The notes below the pieces were generated by a model. It saw nothing but the letters and a program-made list of their open reading frames with translations, was not told where the DNA came from and did no database searches. Shown piece by piece: positions 46,612 to 56,400 of a stretch of 64,000 nt of DNA. The stretch covers positions 21,461 to 85,460 of the forward strand of contig VGZO01000015.1 of NCBI GenBank assembly GCA_016872555.1. The letters are read 5' to 3'. The translations under genes were made by a program, and so were the position numbers. This DNA comes from Planctomycetota bacterium. GTDB taxonomy: Bacteria > Planctomycetota > Planctomycetia > Pirellulales > UBA1268. How positions within the stretch are numbered: the first letter of the stretch is position 1; each line of letters begins with the position of its first letter.

Positions 46612-48682
46612 ATGAACACGATCGCACTGGCGCTTTCCGGGGGCGGTTTCCGGGCGACGCTCCACCACCTCGGCGTCGTCCGCTACCTCCGCGATGCCGG
46701 GATCCTCCGGTCGGTCGGCGACATCGCCGCCGTCTCCGGCGGCAGCATCCTCGCCGCCCACCTGGCCCTCAACTGGTCGCGCTACTGCGGCTCCGACGAG
46801 GACTTCGCCGCCGCGGCGGCCGAAGTGATCCGCTTCGTCCAGTTCGACGTCCGCAACCGGATCGTCCGCCGCCTACCGCTGCTGTTTCCCTTCCGGCTCG
46901 CCGCCCGGCTCACCGGTCTGCCCGCCGGCCGGCTGGCGCCCAACGCCCTCCTCGAGCGCTACTACCGCAACTTCCTCTACGGCGACCGGCGCCTGTTCGA
47001 GCTGCCCGCCAGCCCTGCGGTCCACATCCTCGCCACCAACGTCAGCGACGGTGTGCTCGCCGTCTTCAACCGCGACGGGCTCCACGTCCAGAGCCGCGAT
47101 CCCGACCATGCCGGCACGTTCCGCCACGTGCCCGGCTGGACGGCACCGATCGCCAAGGTAGTCGGGGCGTCGAGCGCGTTTCCCGGTTTCTTCCCACCGG
47201 TGGAGATCACCGCCGCCGACATCGGCGCCCGCGACGGCCAGTTTTCCACCGAGTCGTTCACCGATGGCGGGGTTTACGACAACCTCGGGATCCGCGCGAT
47301 CCGCTGGCTGAAGGACGCCCGTGCCGGGACGCCGGCGATCGTGCTGGTGAGCGATGCCGGCAAGCCGTTCCAGATCCTCGACGACGCATCGCTCGGGTTC
47401 ATCGCCCAGTCGATCCGCGCCACCGACATCCTCTGGGACCGTGTCTGGCAACTGGAGCGCGAGAACTTCGGCGAGCGCGACGGCTTCCACTTCATCCCGA
47501 TCACGCGCGTCGTCGGCGGCGACGAGGATCCCCACGCCCTCCCGCGCGTCGTCCAGGCGGAGGTCGGCTCGATCCGCACCGACCTCGACCGGTTCACCGA
47601 TCTGGAGATCAACGCCCTGGTGGGGCACGGCTACGAGGTGGCGCGGAGCGTCCACCGCCGGCTCGCCGATCCCGCCACGGGGCCGGTCCACGAGGGGCCG
47701 GTGTGGCTGCCACAGCCGGGAGCGGCGGCGCTGCGCGGCGCGCCCGCCGACGGCAGCCCGGCTGCCGGCACGGCGCGGCAGGCGGCGACCAATCCGGTGG
47801 CGCGGATCGCCGCCGACCTGCGCCGCTCGGGACGGCGGCGGACGGTGTCGGCGCTGTTCGCCCCGGGGGATTGGCCGAGCTGGGTGTTCCTCGCCCTCGG
47901 CCTGGTGGCTTTCGTCGTCCTCCCGCTGCGGTTCTGGCACCTCAATCACCGGGCCCGGATGCTGACCGGCGTGATCGACTCGATCGCCAAGGGGGATCCG
48001 GACATCCGCCTCGTCCTCGACCTGGTCGAGAACGACCCGCTCGACGGCTGGAGGCCGATCGCGATCACGCCGGCCGAGACGCTCCGACCCAACGCGGTCG
48101 ACGGCGTTGAGATCCTCGCGCGCAGCGGAGTCGTCGACCTCCGCCGCGCCTGGGTGGGAGTCGGGGCGCGCGACGGGCTCGGCACCGTGCAGATCCGCGA
48201 CCGGCTCACGGTGCGCGTGGCGGAGGGGGCCGCCCATCCCGTGATCCGCCTCCGCTCGACCAATGCCCTCGACGAGATCGAATACCGGCAGCCGGCCGGG
48301 CAGCCGCCGATCACGGCGCGGCGCGGGGTCGAGGAGGTCGACGGCCGGCCCGTGACGCGCTACGAGTTGACCTGCGACCTGTCCGGCGCGCCGCGCGGCG
48401 TGCCGGTGGCAATCGAGGTGGCGCTGCGCGCGGATGCTGCCGGGGCGGATGCCGTTCACCGTCGACCACCCCTGCGACATCCTCACGATGTGGATGCTGT
48501 TTCCCGAGGACCACCCCTACCGCACCTACCGCCTGCTGCACCATCCGCGCGGACGCGAGGCCGATGCCGAGCCGCTCGTGGCGCGGTACACGATCGACCA
48601 TCCCTATGGCACGCTCATCGGCTGGTCGATCGTCAAGCCGGAGCCCGACACCGTCTACGAATGCCGCTGGACCGGCGACTGA
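46612..48682 (+). CDS. Patatin-like phospholipase with C-terminal frameshift
   Basis: Patatin-like hydrolase of about 689 residues if a one-base frame slip is allowed for. The N-terminus has the oxyanion loop LSGGGFRA and nucleophile motif AVSGGSIL, and FTDGG supplies the dyad Asp, so a lipid acyl hydrolase is likely. A membrane helix (WVFLALGLVAFVVLPLRFW) lies near residue 425, followed by a strand-rich C-terminal part. At about 48425-48445 the reading frame must shift by one base: the upstream frame goes on as Arg/Pro-rich nonsense, while the next frame gives MPFTVDHPCDIL ... CRWTGD and stops at 48682. The total of 2,071 bases fits one extra base. Divergent from the AAA+ regulator, 198 bases away. 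Confidence 0.8.
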
Positions 48683-48868
48683 CGCCGCCGGCGCGCCGCG
48701 CTTCCCCCGCCCCGGCACCGCGCCGGCCGTGGACACCCGGGTCCGCTCACTGTCCGTGGACAAAGCCCTCTGAGGCCAGTGTCCACTCGAGCGACCGCGG
48801 GAAACGCCGAGGGTTTCCCGGGTCGCCGTCGGCCGCATCCGGCGGCCGGTGATTTTTTCCACGGTCTG

Positions 48869-50362
48869 CTACGCGATCACCGCGCCGATCGGCTGGGCGG
48901 GGAGGACGCCGGTGAGCTTCTCCGCCAGGCCGCCGTGGAAGTAGGTGAGGCGGCGGTGGTCGAGGCCGAGGAGGTGGAGGATCGTGGCGTGGAGGTCGCG
49001 GAGGTGGCGCGGGTCCTCGACCGCCCTCTCGCCGAAGTCGTCGGTGGCCCCGTAGGCCGTGCCCCCCTTCACGCCGCCGCCGGCGAGAAAGTAGGTGAAT
49101 CCGCGTGGGTTGTGGTCGCGGCCCCCCGGCTTGCCGCCGGTGTTGAACGTCTCGGTCACCGGCATCCTCCCGAACTCCCCGCCCCAGACGACGAGCGTCG
49201 AGTCGAGGAGGCCGCGCCGCGCCAGGTCGGTGAGCAGGGCGGCGATCGGCCGGTCGACCTCCGGGCAGTGGAGGCGGAGGTTCTCCTCGATGCCGTGGTG
49301 GCCGTCCCAGGTGTTCTGGCCGCCCGCCGGGCCGCCGCCGGAGTAGATCTGCACGAAGCGCACGCCGCGTTCCACGAGGCGGCGCGCCAGCAGGCACTGC
49401 CGGCCGAACGTCGCCGGGCCCAGCGCCAGCGGATGCCAGTCGGGCTTCGGTTCGTCGACACCGTAGAGGGCGAGTGTCTCGGCCGACTCGCCCGCCAGGT
49501 CGAGGGCCTCGGGGGCGGCGAGCTGCATCGCGAAGGCGAGCTCGTAGCTGCGGATCCGCGCCGCCAGCTCGGAGGCGTGCTCGCGGCCGGCGGCGTGGGC
49601 GGCGTTGAGCCGGTTGATCAGGTCGATGCCGTCGCGCTGCGCCTGGCGGGAAATCCCCGGCGGTGGCGCGAGATTGCCGATCGCCGCGCCGGTCGGGCGG
49701 ATGAGCGTGCCCTGGTAGGCGGCGGGCATGTAGCCGGCCGCCCAGTTGGGGGCGCCGCCGGTCGGGCCGCCGCGTGGGTCGAGCATCACGACATAGCCGG
49801 GGAGGTCGGCGTTCTCCGTGCCGAGGCCGTAGGTCACCCACGAGCCGACCGAGGGGTGGCCCTGGAGGATCCGGCCGCAGTTGGCCTGGAGGAGGGCGCT
49901 GCCGTGGGCGAACGAATCGGTGTACAGCGAGCGGACGACGGCCAGTGTGTCGACGTGGCGGGCGAGGTGGGGGAGGGCGTCGGAGCACCACAGCCCCGAC
50001 TCGCCGTGGCGCGCGAAGGCGCGGCGGCTGGCCTGGAGCACGGCCTTGGTCGTGGCGCCGATGCGGAACTCGTTGTCCACCGTCTGCCCGTCGCGTGCCG
50101 CCAGCTCGGGCTTGAAGTCGAACAGGTCGATCTGCGACGGGCCGCCGAACATGAACAGGAAGATCACCGCCTTCGCCCGGGGCTCGCGCGGCGGCGCGCG
50201 CGCTGCCAGCGGGTCGGCGGCGGGTGCCTCGGCCGCGAGGAGCCGCCGCCCCGCCGCCCCGTCGCCGTCGAGGAGCGCCGCCAGCGCCAGCGACCCGAAG
50301 CCGGCGCCGGCCGTCGTGCAGAAGTGGCGCCGCGACTCGGGGAGGTGTTGGTGGGGGTCCAT
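48869..50362 (-). CDS. DUF1501 protein
   Basis: A 497-residue DUF1501 protein. Its leader (ESRRHFCTTAGAGFGSLALAALL) is a likely Tat signal. [32 protein letters not shown] and GRDHNPRGFTYFLAGGG are the expected motifs. ATG 50362 has GGAG at good spacing. It follows the PSCyt1 gene by 11 bases, as in the other pairs. Confidence 0.92.
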   Translation of the reverse strand: MDPHQHLPESRRHFCTTAGAGFGSLALAALLDGDGAAGRRLLAAEAPAADPLAARAPPREPRAKAVIFLFMFGGPSQIDLFDFKPELAARDGQTVDNEFRIGATTKAVLQASRRAFARHGESGLWCSDALPHLARHVDTLAVVRSLYTDSFAHGSALLQANCGRILQGHPSVGSWVTYGLGTENADLPGYVVMLDPRGGPTGGAPNWAAGYMPAAYQGTLIRPTGAAIGNLAPPPGISRQAQRDGIDLINRLNAAHAAGREHASELAARIRSYELAFAMQLAAPEALDLAGESAETLALYGVDEPKPDWHPLALGPATFGRQCLLARRLVERGVRFVQIYSGGGPAGGQNTWDGHHGIEENLRLHCPEVDRPIAALLTDLARRGLLDSTLVVWGGEFGRMPVTETFNTGGKPGGRDHNPRGFTYFLAGGGVKGGTAYGATDDFGERAVEDPRHLRDLHATILHLLGLDHRRLTYFHGGLAEKLTGVLPAQPIGAVIA

Positions 50363-50373
50363 GGACGGCTCCG

Positions 50374-52665
50374 TCAGTCGACGTAGATCGCCTCGCTCGA
50401 GCCGAGCAGCGCGTGGCACAGCGCCGCCCACGCGGCATCGTCGCCGCCGTCGGCGCGCCGCGTGGCGAGGAACTCGCGCGCGGCGGCAGCTTCTTCGGCC
50501 GTGGGGGAGCGCTGGGAGACGAGGCTCCACAGACGCCCCAGTCGCGCCCCCTCGTCGGCCCCCGCCTCGTGGACAACGCGGTCGCGGAGCCGGGTCGCCT
50601 GGGCATGGACCCAGGGATCGTCGAGGAACAGCAGCGCCTGCGGTGCGGTCGTCGTCGTCGGGCGGATCGTCAGCGGCGCCGACCCGGCCGGGGCGTCGAG
50701 GACCTCGAGGAGCGGCAGCCGGACGGCGCGGCGCACGCCGAGGTAGACGCTGCGGCAGTCGTGGTCCGCGGGCGGGCTGTCGGGCCACCGGAAGCTCGCC
50801 TGGTTGGCTGCCGCGCGGATGTCGTCGGGAAGCGGCGGGTAGACGCCCGGACCGGAGGACTTCGTCCCCAGATGTCCGGCGATGGCGAGAAACGAATCAC
50901 GGATCGCCTCGGCGTCGAGGCGGCGGAGCGACTGCCGCCAGAAATGACGGGCGTCGGGATCGGCGGCCTGTGCGGCCGGAATCGTCGCCCGCGACGTCAT
51001 CCGGTAGGTGCGGCTGGCCATGATGATCCGGTGGAGGTGGTGGAGCGACCATCCCGAGGCGACCAGCTCGCCGGCGAGGAAGTCGAGCAGCGGCTGGTTC
51101 ACCGGAGGAGCGCCGGTGTGCCCGAAGTCGTCGGGCGTGGCGACGATGCCGCTGCCGAAGTGGCGCTGCCAGACGCGGTTGGCGATCACGCGTGCGGTGA
51201 GCGGGTGCGCGGGGCTCGTGATCCACCTCGCCAGCGCCAGCCGCCGCCCCGACGAGGTGCCGATCGGCCTGATCGGCGGCGCTGCCCAGCGCCCGGCGAG
51301 GATCGCCGGCACGCCCGGCTCGACGCGCTCCCGCGGGGAGCCGGCGTCGCCGCGGTGGAGGACGAACGTCTCCGGCGGCTCGGGGAGCTCGACGACGGCC
51401 AGGGCGAGGGCGCCGCCGGCCGTGCCGAGCGGCCGCTGGATCCGCCCACGGCCGCGCGACCCGCCCCCGGTGTGGGGCTTGCCGTACGGCTCGATGCCGC
51501 GGAGGGAGGCGAGGAGTGCGTAGTAGTCGCGCTGCGCCAGCGGGTCGTATTTGTGGTCGTGGCAGCGGGCGCAGGAGATCGTGAGGCCGAGGAATGCGCT
51601 GCCGATCGTGCCGAGGACGTCGTCGGCGTCGTCGAAGTCGGCCTGGAGGGCGCTGGCCGGCTCGTCGTCCCACTGGTGGAGGCGGAGGAACCCGGTGGCG
51701 ACCAGCGCCCGGTCGCGGCGCGCGTCGTCGGCGGGGAGCGCCGCCTCGTCGGCCCATTCGTCGCCGGCGAGTTGCTCGACGACGAATCGGTCGTAGGGGA
51801 GGTCGGTGGCGAAGGCGTCGATCACGTAGTCGCGGTAGCGCCAGGCGTCGGGCTTGTCGGAGTCGCGCTCGTAGCCGTTGGTCTCGGCGTAGCGCACCCA
51901 GTCGAGCCAGTAGCGCCCCCAGCGCTCGCCGTGGCGGCGCGAGGCGAGGAGGTCGTCGACGAGCCGGCGCCAGGCGGCGAGAGACGGATCGGCGGTGAAC
52001 GCCGCCACCGCCTCCGGCGTCGGCGGCAGGCCGTGGAGATCGAACGTCGCCCGACGGACCAGTTCACGGGGCGTCGCCGGCGGGCTCGGGGCCAGCCCCG
52101 GCACCCGCTCCAGCCCCCGGGCCACGAGCCGATCGATCTTCTCCTCCGCCGGCAGCGCCGCTTCGGAACCCTTGAGCACCTGGGCTTCGATCGGTTGGAA
52201 CGCCCACCAGTCCTCGTCGGCGGCCGTGATCACGAACGGCCGCGGCCGCAGCGCCGGGCCGCCAGGCGGATCCCCGCCCGCCGCGCGCGGGTCGACGGCC
52301 CCGGCCGCGATCCAGCGCTCGACGTCGCCGATCTCGGCGGGCGACAAGGGCGCCCCGGCATCGGGCGGGGGCATGCGCTCGAGTGGGTCGGTGCTGCGGA
52401 CTCTCGCGAGCAGCCGGCTGGCGGCCGGATTACCGGGCACGATCGCGCCGGAATCCTCCCAGCCGGCCCGGTCGGTGAGGCGGAGGCCGGCGGCGGCGTC
52501 GGCGCCGGCGTGGCATTCGACGCACACGCGCTCGAGCAGCGGCCGGATCCGGCTCTCGAAGAACGCCTCCGGCTCGGCGCTTCCTGGCGCCGAGCCCGCC
52601 GCGACGACGAGCCCGACGGCGAGGGCCGTGGCACCGGACCGGCGATGCGACGGCGCGCGAGGCAT
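50374..52665 (-). CDS. PSCyt1-DUF1549-DUF1553 cytochrome protein
   Basis: A 763-residue exported protein: a signal peptide, a PSCyt1 domain with CVECHA (about residue 49) and RMPPPDAGAP, DUF1549 (RATFDLHGLPPTPE, YWLDWVRYAETNGYERD, CARCHDHKYDPLAQ) and DUF1553 (SGRRLALARWITSPAHPLTARVIANRVWQRHFG). ATG 52665 with GGAG eight bases upstream is preferred over a longer frame with basic low-complexity sequence. It is paired with the DUF1501 gene immediately downstream. Confidence 0.92.
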   Translation of the reverse strand: MPRAPSHRRSGATALAVGLVVAAGSAPGSAEPEAFFESRIRPLLERVCVECHAGADAAAGLRLTDRAGWEDSGAIVPGNPAASRLLARVRSTDPLERMPPPDAGAPLSPAEIGDVERWIAAGAVDPRAAGGDPPGGPALRPRPFVITAADEDWWAFQPIEAQVLKGSEAALPAEEKIDRLVARGLERVPGLAPSPPATPRELVRRATFDLHGLPPTPEAVAAFTADPSLAAWRRLVDDLLASRRHGERWGRYWLDWVRYAETNGYERDSDKPDAWRYRDYVIDAFATDLPYDRFVVEQLAGDEWADEAALPADDARRDRALVATGFLRLHQWDDEPASALQADFDDADDVLGTIGSAFLGLTISCARCHDHKYDPLAQRDYYALLASLRGIEPYGKPHTGGGSRGRGRIQRPLGTAGGALALAVVELPEPPETFVLHRGDAGSPRERVEPGVPAILAGRWAAPPIRPIGTSSGRRLALARWITSPAHPLTARVIANRVWQRHFGSGIVATPDDFGHTGAPPVNQPLLDFLAGELVASGWSLHHLHRIIMASRTYRMTSRATIPAAQAADPDARHFWRQSLRRLDAEAIRDSFLAIAGHLGTKSSGPGVYPPLPDDIRAAANQASFRWPDSPPADHDCRSVYLGVRRAVRLPLLEVLDAPAGSAPLTIRPTTTTAPQALLFLDDPWVHAQATRLRDRVVHEAGADEGARLGRLWSLVSQRSPTAEEAAAAREFLATRRADGGDDAAWAALCHALLGSSEAIYVD

Positions 52666-52703
52666 GGCCGAGACTCCACGGGCCGTCGTCCGGCCCCGAC
52701 GCT

Positions 52704-53453
52704 TCACTCGAGCAGCTTCTCCACCGCCGCCAGCCGCGCCGTCAGATCGGCGACGGTCGCTTCGAGATGGGCGACGCGCTCGGTGAGCTGCTCGACGCGC
52801 CCCGGCTGCGGCGCGGGAGTGGGGATCGCGGCGCGCGGCGCGGGGGGTGGGGCGCGATCGTCGTCGTCGGGCGGGCCCGCGGCGGCGGCGGCCGCCATCG
52901 CCAGTCCGAGCTGCGCCTTGACCTTCTCGAGCTTCTCCGGCGGCAGCAGGCCGTGGGTCAGCATCCGTCCCCGGCCGGGCGGGGAGAGCCACACCACCAG
53001 GCCGCGCGCCGCCAGGGCATCGAGGTGGTTGCGGAGGATCGTCAGGTCGGCGATCGGCTCCATCCGGCTGGCGCGGCCGCGGAGATCCCCCTCGCTCTGC
53101 TCACCGCGGAGGAGCAGCTCGGCGAGGATCGCCGCCTGCGGTCCCTCGACGCCGAGCCAGTCCCGGAGGTGGTGGCGGTAGCGCGGCACACGGCCGCTGC
53201 CGAACAGCTCGGCGGCGGCACCGATCGTGCGCAGGCTCCCGAGGGCGCGGCCGACCGCCTCCTCGTCGAGGTTCATCACCGGCTCGCGGTTGCTCTTCTG
53301 GTTGCAGCCGGAGACCAGCGTTAACAGCGACAGCGGGTATTGGTCGGGGGTCGTCTTCGCCTTCTCGACGAGGACGCCGAGGACGCGCCGCTCGGCGGCG
53401 TCCAGCGGCCGCACCTTGCCGAACTGTTTCTCCTCCTGGCCGGTGTCGTTCAT
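52704..53453 (-). CDS. YceH (DUF480) family protein
   Basis: A 249-residue cytosolic protein of the YceH/UPF0502 family, built from two winged-helix-like units. The N-terminal ERRVLGVLVEKAKTTPDQYPLSL and the CNQKSNREPV motif are family signatures, as is the middle RGEQSEGDLRGRASRMEP segment. A Pro/Asp linker leads to a C-terminal heptad-like helix (LTERVAHLEATVADLTARLAAVEKLL). The role is unknown; a regulatory function is possible. Confidence 0.92.
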   Translation of the reverse strand: MNDTGQEEKQFGKVRPLDAAERRVLGVLVEKAKTTPDQYPLSLLTLVSGCNQKSNREPVMNLDEEAVGRALGSLRTIGAAAELFGSGRVPRYRHHLRDWLGVEGPQAAILAELLLRGEQSEGDLRGRASRMEPIADLTILRNHLDALAARGLVVWLSPPGRGRMLTHGLLPPEKLEKVKAQLGLAMAAAAAAGPPDDDDRAPPPAPRAAIPTPAPQPGRVEQLTERVAHLEATVADLTARLAAVEKLLE

Positions 53454-53483
53454 GGGGGCTCCGGACCGCGGTGGCGGTGGCGG

Positions 53484-56400
53484 TCACTTGTCGTGGTGGG
53501 GGCAGCCGGCCGGGGAGAACAGGGCGCTCGACTCCTCGCCGCGCGCCGCGACGTAGGCGACCAGGTCGAGGACCTCGTCGCGCGACAGCTTGTCGAGCAG
53601 CCCCTTGGGCATGATCGACACCGGCGAAGCCTTCCGCGCCTCGATCGACGCCTTCGGGATCCTCACCGGCTCGGCCCGGGCGACCGGGTTCTCGACGATC
53701 GCCAGCTCGGTCGGCGTCTCCGCCACCACCAGGCCGGTGACCGTGCGGCCGTCGTCGGTCTGGACGGTGACGCTGCGGTATTTCTCCTCGATCCGCAGCG
53801 ACGGCTCGAGGATGTGGCGTGTGATCTCGAGCGGCGTCATCTGGGCGTCGAGCTTGGCCAGCTCGGGCCCGAAGGCGTTGCCGGCGTCGCCGAGCTTGTG
53901 GCAGGAGACGCAGCTGGCGGTGCGGAACAGCTCGCGGCCATGGACGAAGCTCCGCCCCTTCTGCAGCCCCGCCACGCTCCCTTCGAGGTCGGCGAGCGTC
54001 CATTCGGTGCGCGGGCGGCGGTCCTTGAGCAGGGCGTCCTTGATCTCGAGCGGGTGAGCGGCAAGGTACCCGGCCGGGTCGGCGAGATACCCCTCGAGGT
54101 CGTCGACGACATACAGCGCGCCGAACATCCGCCGCCAGTGGCCCGGGTAGGTGCAGACGTAGGGATAGACGCCCGGCGCGGAGGGCACCTCGAACGCGAG
54201 CCGCTGCGTCGCCTGCGGCTGCATCAGCGTGCTGGCGGCGAGGACGGCCGGGTGCTCGGGCACGAACTGCCGCTTGGCGAACGCCGGGTCCTGGGCCTGC
54301 GCCTCGGCCAGCTCCCCCACCTCCTGCATCGTCCCCGGGCGGGTGACGACGAAGTTGTGCGGCATCACGTCGGCGTTGGCCAGCACGAACAGCACCGGCC
54401 GTCCGGCCTGGACGGCGATCGTCTCGACGTCATAGGCCATCCGCTCGTAGACCGTGCCGATCCGGACCACGCGGACGCCGAGGGCGGCCAATTCGGCGCG
54501 GCGCGCCTTCCCCTCGGCCGGCGGCAGGAGCGTCGACAGCCGCTCGGCGAACTGCCAGGCGGCGAGGCCCGAGTCGCTCGAGCGCTCCTCGGCGGAGCGC
54601 GTGCGCAGCCAGTCGACCAGCGCCCCCACCAGATCCCCCGCGCCGTCGGCGGGCCACGCCGACAGCGGGATCGTCGACAGCGCACGGATCGCCGCGTCGC
54701 GGTCGCCGTCGGCCTTGACGTAGCGGGCGACGCGCCGGAAGGCCTCGGCCTCCTTGCCGCGGACGCCGGCGACCGCCGCGAAGGCGGCGCGGCGGATCGC
54801 CGCCGCGGTCCGCGCCGAGTCGCTGGCAAGCTGGAGCTCGGCGGCCGGCGCCGGCGCCGGCTGCTTCTCGACCACGAACGCGTCGCCGCGCTGGGCGTCG
54901 AGGACCCGGAGCGTGAAGTTCTTGAGCCGCTCGCCGAGGGACCCCTCGCGGTTGTGGATCACGATCCGCTCGATCCGCCGGTCGGCGCCGAGGTCGACCT
55001 CCCACCACGGGTTCTCGGTCCCCTCCTGGGAGTGCGTCTGGCCCCCCTTCTCCCAGGCGGGGTGGGAGTTGCCGTCGATGGCGCGGGCGGCGTCGCCGCC
55101 GTTGGAGGTGTTTTTCTGCGACGCGGTGCCGCGGCGGGCGACGTTGTCGCCACCGGCAAACACCTCCACCTCGGCGAGCGTCAGCGTGCGCTGCTTGCCC
55201 GGCAGCTCGATCCGCACGTAGCGGCCGACAGTCCCCGGGACGCCGTCGCTGCCGCCGGCGTCGACCAGCGGCAGGATCCGCTCGTAGAGCGCCGAGCGGA
55301 CCGCCGGATCGGCGACCAGCGGCAGGGCCTCGACGAGGTCGACCTGGCGGCGCGGATCGGCTGCGGCCAGCCCCCACGCCTTGGCGCTGGGGTCGGCGTC
55401 GCCGGCGGCACGGGCGTCGATCGTCATCAGGCCGACGTACCCGATCCGCCGCAGCACCGGCCGCCGGGCCTGCGTCGCCAGGCGCTCGAGGTCGCCGCGC
55501 AGTTCGGCCAGCTCGCCGGCCGGGCGCGCCAGGAGCACGCGGATCAGGTCGAAGACCGTCGGCGAATCAACCTCGCCGTCCTGGCGGTCGAGGCTGTCGA
55601 GCGCCGCGGCCGCGACGCGGACGACGCTCGTGCCGTCGGCCTTGGCCAGCGCCTCGACCGCCTCGGTGCGGAGGCGCTCGTCGAGGCCGGGGCGGAGGAG
55701 CAATTCCCGGTACAGGGCGGGACTCCGCGGTTCGTGGATCAACTCGTCGGTGGACAGGTTGCGGTACAGCCAGCGCCGGCCGGCGTCGGTGGCTAGCGCC
55801 AGCGGCTGCTTGGACTCGCGCGCCCGGCGGAGCTCCGGCTCGAGGACGCGCGCCGCCTCCTTCTTCACGTAGTCCATCTGCCGGTCGGAGGGGAACTCAC
55901 CGGCGATCGCCAGCGCCTCGACCGCCTCGGGCTGGCGGAGGTAGGTGGCGGTGCGCACCGCCTCGAGGCGGACGCGCGGGCTGGAGTCGGCCGCGGCGCG
56001 GCGCACCATGTCGAGGGCGTTCGGCACCCGGTCGGCGACCGCCGCCAGGACGCGCAGTGCCGCCGCACGGGCCCGGGGATCCTGCGAGCCGAGGACCGCC
56101 TCGAGCAGTGGCACGTCGACCTGATCGAAGTGCCGCAGCGTCCACAGCGCCTCGAGGCGCCGGTGCTCGAACTCGGGCGCCGCCGCGTCGAGGCCCGCGA
56201 GCCAGGCCTTCACCGCGGGCACGACCTCCGCCTCGGGGCGGCCGGCGAGCTCGAGCTTGGCGCGGTAACGGACGCGGTCGATCGGATCGGCGAGCAGCGT
56301 GACCAGTTCCTTCACGCTCCTGCCGGCGATCGGCACCGGCGTGGCCGTCGGCTTCCCCGCCATCACCACCCGGTAGACGCGGCCGTGGATCCGGTCGCGG

